Shown: piece after piece, positions 18,249 to 27,244 of the stretch
Numbering within the stretch: the first letter of the stretch is position 1
Layout: the number at the start of each line of letters is the position of its first letter
Assembly (NCBI RefSeq): GCF_016925675.1
Contig: NZ_CP070506.1
Span: forward strand, 928,501 to 992,500
Direction of reading: 5' to 3'
DNA from: Pseudomonas hygromyciniae
Lineage (GTDB): Bacteria; Pseudomonadota; Gammaproteobacteria; Pseudomonadales; Pseudomonadaceae
DNA: 64,000 nucleotides
Program-made: the position numbers and the translations under genes
The notes under the pieces: generated by a model
Seen by the model: only the letters and a program-made list of their open reading frames with translations
Database searches by the model: none
What the model was told of the DNA's origin: nothing

Positions 18249-19274
18249 ATGAGCGAGTCAGCACTGATTGGTATCGATCTCGGTAAACACACTTTCCACC
18301 TGCACGGCCAGGATAAGTCGGGCCGCGAGGTGTTTCGCAAAAAATGCTCACGGGCGCAGATGATGCAGTTTTTCGGCAACTCGCCGAGCTGTGTCGTGGT
18401 GATGGAAGCCTGTGCGGGGTCGCACCATGTTGCTCGTCAGTTGGCGGCAATGGGGCACACGGCCAAGCTGATTTCCCCGCAGTTCGTTAAGCCCTTCGTC
18501 AAGGGTAACAAAAACGACTTTGTCGACGCTGAGGCAATCTGCGAAGCCGCTTCCCGCCCATCCATGCGCTTCGTTACGCCTAAGACTGAATCCCAGCAAA
18601 CCCTGTCTGTGCTGCACCGCATGCGCGAATCATGGGTACATGACCGCACCAAAACGGCTAATCAAATGCACGGTTTCCTGCTGGAGTTTGGGATTAGCCT
18701 GCCCAAGGGATTGGCCATCATGAAGCGTTTGGCAAACGTCTTGGCCGAACATGAGTTGCCCGTTCGTCTGACGGTCTTGTTGCAGCGTCTGCACGATCAC
18801 TTTGCCTACTTGGATGAGCAAATCAAGGTCTTGGATAAGGAACTGGCGGGCCAACTGGCCGACGATGATCTGGGTAGTCGTTTGCTGAGCATGCCGTGTG
18901 TCGGCCCGATCACCGCCAGCCTGCTGGCTGTGGAGATGGGCGATGGTAAACAGTATCGATGCAGTCGGGACTTTGCTGCCTCCGTTGGCTTAGTGCCCAG
19001 GCAGTACAGCACGGGCGGCAAGGCCAATTTGCTGGGGATCAGCAAGCGGGGTGACAAGCACCTGCGACAGCTGTTGGTGCAGTGTTCCAGGGTCTATATG
19101 CAGAATCTGGAACACCAAAAGGGCGCCTTGGCCGACTGGGTGCGCTCATTGCTGAGTCGACGACATTCAAATGTCGTGGCTTGTGCCCTGGCTAACAAAT
19201 TGGCGCGCATTGCTTGGGCGATAGCCGCCCACCATACGCAATATGAAGCAGGGCCAGACGCATTGAACGCCTGA
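18249..19274 (+). CDS. IS110-family (IS1111-type) DEDD transposase
   Basis: A 341-residue transposase with a RuvC-like N-terminal domain: D10 in GIDLGKHTF, E53 in VVMEACAG, and D90 and D93 in KNDFVDAEA. The C-terminal Transposase_20 domain contains LLSMPCVGPITASLLA and QCSRVYM, a serine in the region of the catalytic Ser of this family. I chose the ATG at 18249, which follows GGAGG; a GTG 48 bp upstream lies inside the end hairpin. These enzymes use an RNA encoded by the element to choose target and donor sites. Confidence 0.9.
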   Translation: MSESALIGIDLGKHTFHLHGQDKSGREVFRKKCSRAQMMQFFGNSPSCVVVMEACAGSHHVARQLAAMGHTAKLISPQFVKPFVKGNKNDFVDAEAICEAASRPSMRFVTPKTESQQTLSVLHRMRESWVHDRTKTANQMHGFLLEFGISLPKGLAIMKRLANVLAEHELPVRLTVLLQRLHDHFAYLDEQIKVLDKELAGQLADDDLGSRLLSMPCVGPITASLLAVEMGDGKQYRCSRDFAASVGLVPRQYSTGGKANLLGISKRGDKHLRQLLVQCSRVYMQNLEHQKGALADWVRSLLSRRHSNVVACALANKLARIAWAIAAHHTQYEAGPDALNA

Positions 19275-19516
19275 CCCTGCGGTTGTTGCAGTACCACGAT
19301 TCACCCTTCAGGTTTTGCGATAGCTGAACAACAGATGATGTGAACGGCACACCGGCCTGGCGAAGATCCTGACACAAAAATCGGCTTCAGAAGCCGACGG
19401 GCTTTTAAGGATCGTCAGGCGCGACTCTCATCGTGGCGCTGGGGCATGCCCCAAACAGACGCCGGATAGATTTAAGCAAGCCAACCACACCACCCGTTAA
19501 TCAGTATTGCAAAAAT
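19275..19516 (+). ncRNA. Candidate bridge/seeker RNA region of the IS1111-type element
   Basis: The 240 bp between the transposase stop and the right-end repeat has no ORF. It contains several hairpins, for example TCGGCTT/AAGCCGA at about 19380-19396 and GGGGC/GCCCC near 19453. In IS1111-type elements the guide RNA lies in this 3' non-coding end. Short stretches such as CAAGCC near 19473 are complementary to the GGCTTG of the REP target, but I cannot define loops or guides without folding and comparison. Confidence 0.5.
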
Positions 19517-19534
19517 GGGGGTGACCATAGATTT

Positions 19535-19600
19535 TTGTGGAGAGGGGGGCTTGTCCCCCGTTGGGGGGCGGAGCCGCCCTAAAACCTGTTTGCTCGGTGT
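19535..19600. repeat. REP unit right of the IS
   Basis: TGTGGAGAGGGGGGCTTGTC and the following GGGGGGCGGAGCCGCCCTAA repeat the REP sequence seen at 17998-18050, so the insertion sequence lies within a REP array. No gene lies between this and the czcS stop. Confidence 0.8.
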
Positions 19601-19638
19601 GGCAGGGGGTGGGGTTGTTGGGGCAAGGGGGTCGGTAG

Positions 19639-21045
19639 CTACGGGACTTGCGGGGTGGTGGCCAGGACGGGAAATATCAGCCGGAACTGGGTCTCGCCGC
19701 CCGGTACGCTGCTGATCTCGGCCTGGCCTTGGTGCAAGCTCATGATCGAGCGCACGATCGCCAGCCCCAGCCCGGTGCCGCCCTCGGACCGGGCGCGGCT
19801 GTTGTCGGCGCGGTAAAAGCGCTCGAACAGGTATGGCAGGTGTTGCGCTTCAATCCCCGGGCCCGGGTTGCTCACGGCCAGCGCTACACGCTGGTTGTGG
19901 GTGTCGACCTGCAATGAAATCCTAGAGCCGTACGGGCTATGGCGGATTGCATTGGACAGCAGGTTGGAAATGGCCCGTTGAATCATCAGCCGATCACCCA
20001 GGACCCAAGCGTCGCCGGCCTGGGTCAACTTCAGTGCTTTGTCTTCGGCGCTCAAGGCAAACAGTTCCATGACCCGCAGCGTTTCATCCCGCAGGTTCAC
20101 TGTGGTGAACGAAGCCCGCGCCGCCGGATGGCTGACCTGGGCCAGAAACAGCATGTCGGCGACGATCCGCGCCAAGCGGTCCAGTTCTTCGGTGCTGGAT
20201 TCCAGTGCCGATTTGTACTCGTCGGGCGCCCGGGCGCGAGATAACGTCACCTGGGCCTTGCCCATCAGGTTGGTCAAGGGCGCGCGCAGTTCGTGGGCCA
20301 GGTCGTCGGAGAATTGCGACAGCTGCTGCACACCGGCATCCAGCCGATCGAGCATCACGTTGATGCCCCGGGCCAGTTCGTTGAGTTCCCTGGGCAGATT
20401 CTCGACGGCCAGGCGATGGCTCAGGTCCTGGGTGGTGACTTTGGCGGCGACGCGGCTGAATTGCTGCAACGGGGCGAGCCCGCGCTGCACCAGCCACCAC
20501 GCACCCATGCCAATCAAGATCAGCAACAGAGGCAGGGCGATGACCGTGGATTGCAGGTAGGCACTGAGCAACGCCTGGTCGTCAGAGCGATCGAGGGACA
20601 GCAACACTCGCACGTTCTCCCCGGTGTGCAGGCGCATCAGGCTCGACGCGCTGAGGATCTGGTTGTCGCGGCCATCGGTCCAGTTCAGAAAGCCCAGGGT
20701 TTGCCCGGCGGTAAAGTCCAGCAGCAAGGGCTCCTGGGGCCTGGCGCCGACGCTCAGCAGCACCGCGTTGGCGGGCGCCGGGCCGATGATGGTCAGGTAG
20801 AAGTTGTCATGGCCCATCACCAGGTCCAGCAGTGAATGGGGCCGGGCACTGATGTCGCGGGTATTGAGGTCCTGGAGCAGGCTGTGCTGGATCTGCTCCA
20901 TCTTGCTTTCCAGGCCCTTGCGCGCAAGGTTTTCCAGCTCATGGGTGAGGGCCAGGTACGCCAGACTTGCCAGCAACAACACCAGGCCGGCGCCCATCAG
21001 GCTGACGGTGAGCCCCAGGCGCATGGATAGACTGCCGGTTCTCAT
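19639..21045 (-). CDS. czcS: CzcS-type heavy-metal sensor histidine kinase
   Basis: A 468-residue kinase with two TM helices (about residues 14-36 and 168-190), a periplasmic sensor loop, a HAMP domain, an H-box DDLAHELRAPLTNLMG, an N-box SNLLSNAIRHSPYG and G-boxes SNPGPGIE and GGTGLGLAI. It phosphorylates CzcR in response to periplasmic metal. Its start overlaps the czcR stop by 4 bp (ATGA). It converges on czcCBA across the IS and REP array. Confidence 0.92.
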   Translation of the reverse strand: MRTGSLSMRLGLTVSLMGAGLVLLLASLAYLALTHELENLARKGLESKMEQIQHSLLQDLNTRDISARPHSLLDLVMGHDNFYLTIIGPAPANAVLLSVGARPQEPLLLDFTAGQTLGFLNWTDGRDNQILSASSLMRLHTGENVRVLLSLDRSDDQALLSAYLQSTVIALPLLLILIGMGAWWLVQRGLAPLQQFSRVAAKVTTQDLSHRLAVENLPRELNELARGINVMLDRLDAGVQQLSQFSDDLAHELRAPLTNLMGKAQVTLSRARAPDEYKSALESSTEELDRLARIVADMLFLAQVSHPAARASFTTVNLRDETLRVMELFALSAEDKALKLTQAGDAWVLGDRLMIQRAISNLLSNAIRHSPYGSRISLQVDTHNQRVALAVSNPGPGIEAQHLPYLFERFYRADNSRARSEGGTGLGLAIVRSIMSLHQGQAEISSVPGGETQFRLIFPVLATTPQVP

Positions 21046-21716
21046 TGGCGTGCTTCCAGCACGTAACCCACGCCACGAATGGTATGGATCAACTTGACGT
21101 CGCTCTGGTCATCGACCTTGGCCCGCAACCGGCTGATCGAGACCTCTACCACATTGGTGTCGCAGTCGAAGTTCATGTCCCAGACCAGCGAGATAATCTG
21201 CGTACGCGTCAGCACCTCGCCGCTCTGGCGCATCAATACCTGCAACAGCGCGAACTCCTTGGTGGTCAGGTCGATGCGCCGCGTACCCCGGTAAGCCCGG
21301 TGGCGGCGCGGGTCCAGCTCCAGGTCGGCGACGCGGAATATCTCCGGCAACGCAATCGGCTCACTGCGCCGCAGCAACGAGCGCACCCTGGCCAGCAACT
21401 CGGGAAATTCGAAAGGCTTGACCAGGTAATCATCGGCGCCCATGTCCAGGCCCTTGATCTTATCGGCCAGGCGCCCACGGGCGGTGAGCATCATCACCCG
21501 CAAGGTATTGTCGCGGCGCAACTGTTCCAGCACCTGCCAGCCGTCCTGGCCGGGCAGGTTGACGTCAAGGATCACCAGTTCATAGCGATGCTGCCCGGCC
21601 AGGTGCAGGCCGTCGATGCCGCTGGCAGCGCAATCGACGACATAACCACTCTCACTCAAGCCTTGATGCAAGTAGTCGGCAGTTTTTGGTTCGTCCTCAA
21701 CCACAAGGATACGCAT
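21042..21716 (-). CDS. czcR: CzcR-type heavy-metal response regulator (copy 2, paired with czcS)
   Basis: A 224-residue OmpR-type regulator with D51 in the receiver, and closely similar to copy 1 over its whole length, including [20 protein letters not shown] and the winged-helix DNA-reading segment [24 protein letters not shown]. The ATG at 21716 gives the same N-terminus as copy 1. It is translationally coupled to czcS. Two CzcR copies around one czcCBA operon suggest duplication of the czcRS module with loss of the kinase from one copy. Confidence 0.9.
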   Translation of the reverse strand: MRILVVEDEPKTADYLHQGLSESGYVVDCAASGIDGLHLAGQHRYELVILDVNLPGQDGWQVLEQLRRDNTLRVMMLTARGRLADKIKGLDMGADDYLVKPFEFPELLARVRSLLRRSEPIALPEIFRVADLELDPRRHRAYRGTRRIDLTTKEFALLQVLMRQSGEVLTRTQIISLVWDMNFDCDTNVVEVSISRLRAKVDDQSDVKLIHTIRGVGYVLEARQ

Positions 21717-21861
21717 GCAGATTGACCTCTTACTGATAAGCGAATAGGTGACGGGAGCTACACGGGATAACGGCTGTAGTCCGCAAAGTAGGAAAATTCT
21801 GAGCCTTGAAGTAGCTTCAGGGTCAAGGAGGGCGTTGGATAGCATCGAGCGGGCAAAAAAA

Positions 21862-21879
21862 AGCGCCCGTGAGGGCGCT
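21862..21879 (-). terminator. Intrinsic terminator (minus strand)
   Basis: AGCGCCC/GGGCGCT 7-bp stem with GTGA loop; on the minus strand it is followed by a run of eight T (21854-21861). It lies 72 bp downstream of the small exported-protein gene. A second inverted pair (ATTCATCTC at 21884-21892 with 21925-21933) and a CTCCTT/AAGGAG hairpin lie between them. Confidence 0.8.
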
Positions 21880-21951
21880 AAAAATTCATCTCCTTCCAAA
21901 GGAGCTCCACAAAAAAAGCTTCAAGAGATGAATGTGCTCGGGGTACGCCGC

Positions 21952-22146
21952 TCAGATGGCTGTTGGGGCCGATGCATCCGAGGGCGCTGGATTTTGCTCT
22001 GCCACGGCTTGGCTGGCGTGGATCTGCTGCTGTTGCTGGCGAAACTCGGCCAGCCACTGGCGGGAACGCTCACCACCGTCATCGGCCAGGGCCGCGGTGG
22101 ATGCCGCACCGATTAAAACGCTGAATAAAATGTGCAGTGGCTTCAT
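21952..22146 (-). CDS. Small exported protein, 64 residues
   Basis: MKPLHILFSVLIGAASTAALA is a signal peptide, leaving a mature peptide of about 43 residues rich in Gln, Glu and Ala (RQWLAEFRQQQQQIHASQAV). I took the ATG at 22146, which follows GGAGAAC. No family recognised. It lies between czcR and the OprD-type porin on the same strand and has its own terminator. A role in metal or envelope response is only suggested by position. Confidence 0.65.
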   Translation of the reverse strand: MKPLHILFSVLIGAASTAALADDGGERSRQWLAEFRQQQQQIHASQAVAEQNPAPSDASAPTAI

Positions 22147-22280
22147 AAACGTTCTCCGCAAAAGACCCGTGCCGTTAGTTCGCGGTCGGTCGAGGAAGCC
22201 AGTATATGAAGGCCAACTTAACGAGAACGTGAGGCGCATATTACAGTTCTGACAGACTGCAAATTGTGAAGAAGTGCTAG

Positions 22281-22314
22281 TTAACGGCAAGTGAATGTAA
22301 GCACTTGCCGTTAA
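22281..22314 (-). terminator. 13-bp-stem hairpin after the porin gene
   Basis: TTAACGGCAAGTG (22281-22293) pairs perfectly with 22302-22314 across an 8-nt loop, 7 bp after the porin stop on the minus strand. There is no strong T-run after it, so it may be a 3' stabiliser as much as a terminator. Confidence 0.6.
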
Positions 22315-22320
22315 GTGTTA

Positions 22321-23649
22321 TCAGAGGATGGCTAGCGGGTATTCCATGATCAGCCGGAATTCTTCCAGGTCCGATTCAAAGGCGCTGGAGCGTACCGTCG
22401 CCTGGCGAATGCGTACCGACAAGTCTTTCAGAGTGCCGCCCTGAAACACGTACTTGGCCTCGATATCGCGCTCCCAGCGGCGCTGGTCGGTGAGCGGGTC
22501 GCCCAAGGCGTCGCGGCGCATGTACACCGAGTTGGCGTTACTGTAGTCAGCGCCAGTGCCCTTGCCATAGCGAGTCATGAAGGACAGGCCGGGGATGCCC
22601 AGGGTCTGCATGTCCAGGTCATAGCGCAGGGCCCATGAACGTTCCTTGGGCGAGTTGAAGTCGCTGTATTGGATCGAGTTGTCGAGGAAGATCGAGTCTG
22701 ACTGGCGCAGGTAATCGAAGTCATCGTTGCCGTTGTTGCGCTGGTGGGACAGCGCCAGGCGATGGGCGCCGACCTTGACCCCAAGCTTGGCGCTCCAGAT
22801 ATTGTTGTTGAGCTCGCCCAACAACCGCTTGCCCTCGTCCTGGGCGTTGTAATAGTTGAAGCCGGCAAACATCGCCACCTCGTCCGTCAGCGGATAATTG
22901 ACCGCTGTACCGAAGTAGTACTGATCCCACGCGTCCTTGAGGCGGCTGCTGTAGAGGCTCAGGCTCCAATGCTGATTGGCCTGGTAGTCGCCGCCGAAGT
23001 AACCGACCCAGGGCGCATTCACATTGCCTGCGTAAAACGTCGCAAAACCCTCACGCATACCGCTTTGGGTGGGTTGGCTCATGGCGTGCAAGCGTCCACC
23101 TTGCAAGGTCAGGCCTTCCAGGCTGGTGTTTTCCAGCGTGACGCCACGGAAGCTTTCCGGCAGCAGGCGTGAGTCGCCGTAGTGCACCACCGGGGTTTGC
23201 GGGAAGACGTCGCCGACTTTGACCACGGTATCCAGCAGACGCATTTTTACTGCACCGCCGAGCTTGCTGTAGTCGTCTTCGGGGCGGTTGTCGCTGTCTA
23301 CCGGCAACATGTCGAATGAGCCCCGGCCGCCGCTGCGCCCTGTGCCGGAATCGAGCTTGAGGCCATACATCGCAAACGCATCCAGGCCGAACCCCACGGT
23401 GCCCTGGGTGAACCCGGATTCGAACTTGCCGATCAGGCCCTGGGCCCACGCTTCTGAATAACCGTTTCCGGTGGGGCTGGACTGGCCTTTGCGGTCATCG
23501 CGATTGAAGTAAAAGTTGCGCGCCAGTACGTTCAGCGTACTGCCTTCGATAAACCCTTCGGGCTTGTCTTCTGCGGCCATGCCCGCCAGCGGTGTTGCGC
23601 TGGCCAGTGCCGCGATGATGGAAAGGGAAAGTGTGCGGTTAGTACGCAT
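22321..23649 (-). CDS. OprD-family outer-membrane porin
   Basis: A 442-residue protein with a signal peptide ending GMAAED near residue 27, then the OprD opening (EGFIEGSTLNVLARNFYFNR) and RDDRKGQSSPTGNGYSEAWAQG, ending in the aromatic-rich strand region RLIMEYPLAIL. Family members are 18-strand, substrate-specific porins for basic amino acids or small acids. It lies next to czcRS. In P. aeruginosa CzcR represses oprD, so shared metal control is plausible, but the substrate and regulation here are inference. Confidence 0.88.
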   Translation of the reverse strand: MRTNRTLSLSIIAALASATPLAGMAAEDKPEGFIEGSTLNVLARNFYFNRDDRKGQSSPTGNGYSEAWAQGLIGKFESGFTQGTVGFGLDAFAMYGLKLDSGTGRSGGRGSFDMLPVDSDNRPEDDYSKLGGAVKMRLLDTVVKVGDVFPQTPVVHYGDSRLLPESFRGVTLENTSLEGLTLQGGRLHAMSQPTQSGMREGFATFYAGNVNAPWVGYFGGDYQANQHWSLSLYSSRLKDAWDQYYFGTAVNYPLTDEVAMFAGFNYYNAQDEGKRLLGELNNNIWSAKLGVKVGAHRLALSHQRNNGNDDFDYLRQSDSIFLDNSIQYSDFNSPKERSWALRYDLDMQTLGIPGLSFMTRYGKGTGADYSNANSVYMRRDALGDPLTDQRRWERDIEAKYVFQGGTLKDLSVRIRQATVRSSAFESDLEEFRLIMEYPLAIL

Positions 23650-23907
23650 GTATCGCTCCTCGGTGTTGGCAGCTATGAGCTTTTTTAGTCGCCTGGGGCG
23701 TTCTTATTGGAGAGCTATCCCTGATGCGGGGAGCCCGGCTCATAGTTGCAAACAGCGAATAACGCCGAGGTGGCATGGGCATTACAATTTTGCCAGTTCA
23801 GCGGTTTATAACGGATACGTAATCCGCCCGTGAAGCTCCTGACAGGAAGCGTTAGTTACTCTCGATCCTGAACTTTCAACCACTTGAAGTCAGACGAGGA
23901 CACTTTA

Positions 23908-24240
23908 ATGAAGCGTTTAACACGAGCCTTGGGCGTGCTGGTTTTTTCTCTGTCCATGGGGGCAATGGCCGAAGGCGGTGGGGATCGCGCCATGGCGCAA
24001 TTGATGCAAAACAACCAGGAGGCCATGGCGCGTTATGCCGCCGAGCAAGGCAAGCCCGTGCCTGAAGTGCAGGCTTATCGCTACGGGATGAAGCTGGATA
24101 TCGCCCGGGTGGTGAGTGTCACGCCGCCGGTTCGGACCTGCAAGGTCGTGCCCTCGCGCATGACCTATGAAGACTCCAGCGGTCAACTCAAGACCCTTGA
24201 GTATCAGGTCTTGGGTTTGTGCCGTAACAACGGCAGTTGA
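23908..24240 (+). CDS. DUF2790 family exported protein
   Basis: A 110-residue protein with signal peptide MKRLTRALGVLVFSLSMGAMA and the family core CKVVPSRMTYEDSSGQLKTLEYQVLGLC, where two cysteines bracket a beta-rich segment. DUF2790 proteins occur in multiple copies in Pseudomonas and respond to metals or stress in some species; function is not known. I chose the ATG at 23908 over an upstream start because it begins the signal peptide. Confidence 0.85.
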   Translation: MKRLTRALGVLVFSLSMGAMAEGGGDRAMAQLMQNNQEAMARYAAEQGKPVPEVQAYRYGMKLDIARVVSVTPPVRTCKVVPSRMTYEDSSGQLKTLEYQVLGLCRNNGS

Positions 24241-24344
24241 GGGACTGAAAAAATAGTTGAGTCGGGGGCTCAAGTCCTCTTCAGAAAACGCCAGCAGCGC
24301 CGATGGTTAGACAATCCACTATTGACTGCCCTCCGGTGCTCCCC

Positions 24345-25661
24345 ATGTTCAATACCCGCTTGAAGCAGGAGCTGTCCGCTCTTCGCGAAGAACTGTCCAG
24401 CCTGCAGCAGGTCAAGGAAAGCCTGGAGAGCGAGATGCTGGCCCTGAGCCTCGACCCCGAAGGCCGGATCGAGTCGGTCAACCAGAACTTCCTCGACGAA
24501 ATGCTCTACAAGTCCAGCGACCTGCTGGGCCATGCCATCCATGGGTTTGTGCCAGAGCACGTGAAGCGCGACGAGTTCCAGCAGCGCTTCAACAACGCCT
24601 TGAGCCGTGGCGAACACTTTGCCGGCACGGTGCGCCTGCTGCGCGGCAATGGCAAGGAAGCGTGGTTGCGCTCCATCGTGCAGCCGGTGCGGGGCGCGGA
24701 CGGGCGCATCAAACGGTTTTCGGTGTACTCCAGCGACCTGACCCGCACCATCGAGGCGTCCCGTGAGCATGAAAACCTGATCACCGCGCTGGTGCGTTCC
24801 ACAGCGGTGATCGAGTTCGACCTCAATGGCAACGTGCTGGCTGCCAACGAGCGTTTCCTCCAGGGCATGGGTTACAACTTGGCGCAGATCCAGGGCAAAC
24901 ATCACCGTATGTTCTGTGAGCCCCAGGATTACAACAGCGCTGAATACCAAGCCTTCTGGAAACGTTTGAACGACGGTGAATATGTCGCTGGCCGCTTCAA
25001 GCGCGTTGACGCCCATGGCCGCGAAGTCTGGCTGGAAGCCTCCTACAACCCGGTGTTGGATGCCAACGACCGGCTGTACAAAGTGGTCAAGTTCGCGACG
25101 GTGATCACCGACCAGATCCATCAGGAACGCGCGGTGGCCGAGGCTGCCAACATTGCCTACAGCACGTCATTGCACACCGACAGCAGTGCCCAGCGCGGCA
25201 CCGCTGTGGTCACCCAGGCGGTGGAGGTGATGCGCGACCTGGCCACGCACATGGAACAGGCCGGCGAGGGCATCGAGGCGCTCAACGCCCAGTCCCAGGT
25301 GATTGGCAGTATCGTCAAGACCATCAGCGGGATTGCCGAGCAGACCAACCTGTTGGCGCTCAACGCTGCGATTGAAGCGGCTCGTGCCGGCGAGCAGGGT
25401 CGCGGGTTTGCGGTGGTGGCCGATGAAGTGCGGCAGTTGGCCTCGCGTACCAGCAAAGCCACGGAAGAAATCGTCGGCGTGGTGCGTCAGAACCAGGACA
25501 TGGCCCGCGATGCCGTGGCGCTGATGACCGATGGCCGGCTACAGGCCGAGCAGGGTTTGTCCCTGGCGGCAGAGGCGGGCACGGTGATCGTCGAGATCCA
25601 GGACGGCGCGCAGAAAGTGGTGAGTGCCGTTGGCCAGTTTGCCAACCAGTTGTCCACCTAG
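24345..25661 (+). CDS. Soluble PAS-PAS methyl-accepting chemotaxis transducer (BdlA/Aer-like)
   Basis: A 438-residue cytoplasmic transducer without TM segments. A short coiled coil is followed by PAS1 (about 35-135), PAS2 (about 150-255) and an MCP signalling hairpin with the conserved tip [20 protein letters not shown] and [29 protein letters not shown] order and length resemble the P. aeruginosa biofilm-dispersion protein BdlA. It may bind FAD or heme through a PAS domain; the ligand cannot be read from sequence. I used the ATG at 24345 ([10 protein letters not shown]). Confidence 0.85.
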   Translation: MFNTRLKQELSALREELSSLQQVKESLESEMLALSLDPEGRIESVNQNFLDEMLYKSSDLLGHAIHGFVPEHVKRDEFQQRFNNALSRGEHFAGTVRLLRGNGKEAWLRSIVQPVRGADGRIKRFSVYSSDLTRTIEASREHENLITALVRSTAVIEFDLNGNVLAANERFLQGMGYNLAQIQGKHHRMFCEPQDYNSAEYQAFWKRLNDGEYVAGRFKRVDAHGREVWLEASYNPVLDANDRLYKVVKFATVITDQIHQERAVAEAANIAYSTSLHTDSSAQRGTAVVTQAVEVMRDLATHMEQAGEGIEALNAQSQVIGSIVKTISGIAEQTNLLALNAAIEAARAGEQGRGFAVVADEVRQLASRTSKATEEIVGVVRQNQDMARDAVALMTDGRLQAEQGLSLAAEAGTVIVEIQDGAQKVVSAVGQFANQLST

Positions 25662-25677
25662 ACGCAAGGCCAACCGA

Positions 25678-26193
25678 TCATGGGGCATGAACCTCGAACA
25701 GCAGCAGGTCGAACCATTGCCCATCGAGCAGGAACGCCTTGCGTGAATGCCCATACTGGGTAAAGCCGCTGCGCTGCAACACCCGCAGCGAGCCCGGGTT
25801 CTGCGGGCGTACGGTGGCTTCGATGCGCTTGAGGGCATGCTCGCCAAAGGCTTTTTCCAGGCCCAGTGCCACGGCTTGTCGCGCCAGGCCGCGACCGGTG
25901 AACTGGGCCCCCATGCGGTAGCCCAGGGACGCCGAGTGATAATAGCGGCGGCGCACTTGGGTAAAGTTGATCCGCCCCACCAGCACGCCGTTTTCGCGGA
26001 TCAAGTATTGATAGGCGCGGTCTTCGCTGGCCTCCAGCAGCGCGCGCTCGATGGCGCGCTGTACGCCTTCGACGCTGTAGTACGCCTCGGGCCGGGCATT
26101 GATCCAACTTTCGAAAAAGTCCCGATTGGCCAGCTCGAACGCCAATAACTCGTTCACGTCATCCCACTGTGGGGGCGTCAATGTCAGGTTCAT
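25678..26193 (-). CDS. GNAT N-acetyltransferase, RimJ/RimL type
   Basis: A 171-residue GNAT protein. GYRMGAQFTGRGLARQAVAL provides the acetyl-CoA loop, and RIEATVRPQNPGSLRVLQRSGF is the classic RimJ/RimL segment. It probably acetylates a protein N-terminus or a small amine. The ATG at 26193 gives the usual family length. It stands alone. Confidence 0.85.
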   Translation of the reverse strand: MNLTLTPPQWDDVNELLAFELANRDFFESWINARPEAYYSVEGVQRAIERALLEASEDRAYQYLIRENGVLVGRINFTQVRRRYYHSASLGYRMGAQFTGRGLARQAVALGLEKAFGEHALKRIEATVRPQNPGSLRVLQRSGFTQYGHSRKAFLLDGQWFDLLLFEVHAP

Positions 26194-26265
26194 CCCTGGA
26201 AAACCTCTTGGTGGTGGCCGCGCAGTCTTTCTTCTCACACTCGGGGCGCTGGATTCAAGCGCTGC

Positions 26266-27150
26266 CTACCAGTGCGCCTGTGCCAATGCCTCGGCAAAGG
26301 CGATCAGCTTCGGCGAGTACTGGCGCGAGGGTGGATACACCAGGGAAATTGCGCGGCTGCGCCCGGCGAAGTCTTCCAGGATCGGCACCAAGCGCCCGGC
26401 GGCGAGGTCGTCGCGCACGGCAAAGTCCATCACTTGGGCAATCCCGAATCCGCCCACCGCGCCGTCCACCAGGGCATCGCCAATGTCGAAGATCAGCCGC
26501 CCCTCGACGCTGACATCGCGCACCTTGCCGTCGAGCATGAACTGCCAGTCCACCATCCGCCCGCTGCGCAGGTTGCGCACGGTCAGGCAACTGTGGTCGT
26601 GCAGTTCTTCGACGGTTTGCGGGGTGCCTAAGCGCGCCAGGTAGGCAGGGGAGGCGACGGTCACCCAGCGCAGGGGCGTCAAGGCCCGGGCGATCAGGCG
26701 CTGGTCGTGGATCTCGCCGGTACGCAGCAGGGCGTCGAAACCCTCATCGACGATATCCACCAGACGGTCGGTCATCACCGCTTCGATGCGCAGCTCGGGG
26801 TAGCGTAAGGTCAGCTCACCAATCACCGGCATCACCACTTTGCGCCCGAACAGCGACGGGGTGCTGATTTTCAGTAAACCCGAGGGCGTGCTGCGACGGT
26901 CGAGCAGCAGCTTTTCGGTTTCGGCCAGTTCGGCCAGCAACGGTGCGCTGCGTTCATACAGCATTTGCCCATCCGGGGTCAGGCTGACGCTACGGGTGTT
27001 GCGTTGCAGCAGGCGTACGCCCAGCTCGGCTTCCAGGCGCGAGATGGCGCGCGACAAACCTGATTGGGTGAGCCCAAGATCCCCGGCGGCACGGGTGAAA
27101 CTGCGGGTTTCGGCGACGCGGACCAGCAGGCGAACGGCGTTCAGATCCAT
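26266..27150 (-). CDS. LysR-type transcriptional regulator
   Basis: A 294-residue LysR regulator with an N-terminal winged HTH (FTRAAGDLGLTQSGLSRAISRLE) and a periplasmic-binding-like effector domain. The ATG at 27150 (MDLNAVRLLVRV) gives the family start. It is divergent from the adjacent MFS efflux gene with a 94-bp spacer, the classic arrangement for a LysR regulator controlling its neighbour. Confidence 0.9.
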   Translation of the reverse strand: MDLNAVRLLVRVAETRSFTRAAGDLGLTQSGLSRAISRLEAELGVRLLQRNTRSVSLTPDGQMLYERSAPLLAELAETEKLLLDRRSTPSGLLKISTPSLFGRKVVMPVIGELTLRYPELRIEAVMTDRLVDIVDEGFDALLRTGEIHDQRLIARALTPLRWVTVASPAYLARLGTPQTVEELHDHSCLTVRNLRSGRMVDWQFMLDGKVRDVSVEGRLIFDIGDALVDGAVGGFGIAQVMDFAVRDDLAAGRLVPILEDFAGRSRAISLVYPPSRQYSPKLIAFAEALAQAHW

Positions 27151-27244
27151 GATTAAAGTCATAACTGAAAGAGTGATATGGCTATTTATCATCTACTGGG
27201 CATGAAAGACACTGGCCGCACTCTTTTTTGGACAGGATGTTGTG

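Larger units (their letters stand above)
18177..19533 (+). mobile_element. IS110-family insertion sequence, IS1111 subgroup, inside REP array
   Basis: The element carries one DEDD transposase and, just inside its ends, a perfect 12-bp inverted pair: ATGGTCACCCCC at 18181-18192 and its complement at 19517-19528. Subterminal inverted repeats and a long 3' non-coding end distinguish the IS1111 subgroup. The exact tips are uncertain by a few bases because this family makes no reliable target duplication. It has inserted between REP units. IS110 relatives in Pseudomonas (ISPpu9/ISPpu10 type) are known to target REP sequences. Confidence 0.85.

Noticed and set aside
17962..19600. Regular repeats that might be a CRISPR array
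   Set aside because: Units are REP palindromes or 18-bp tandem copies without unique spacers, and no cas genes are in the window.
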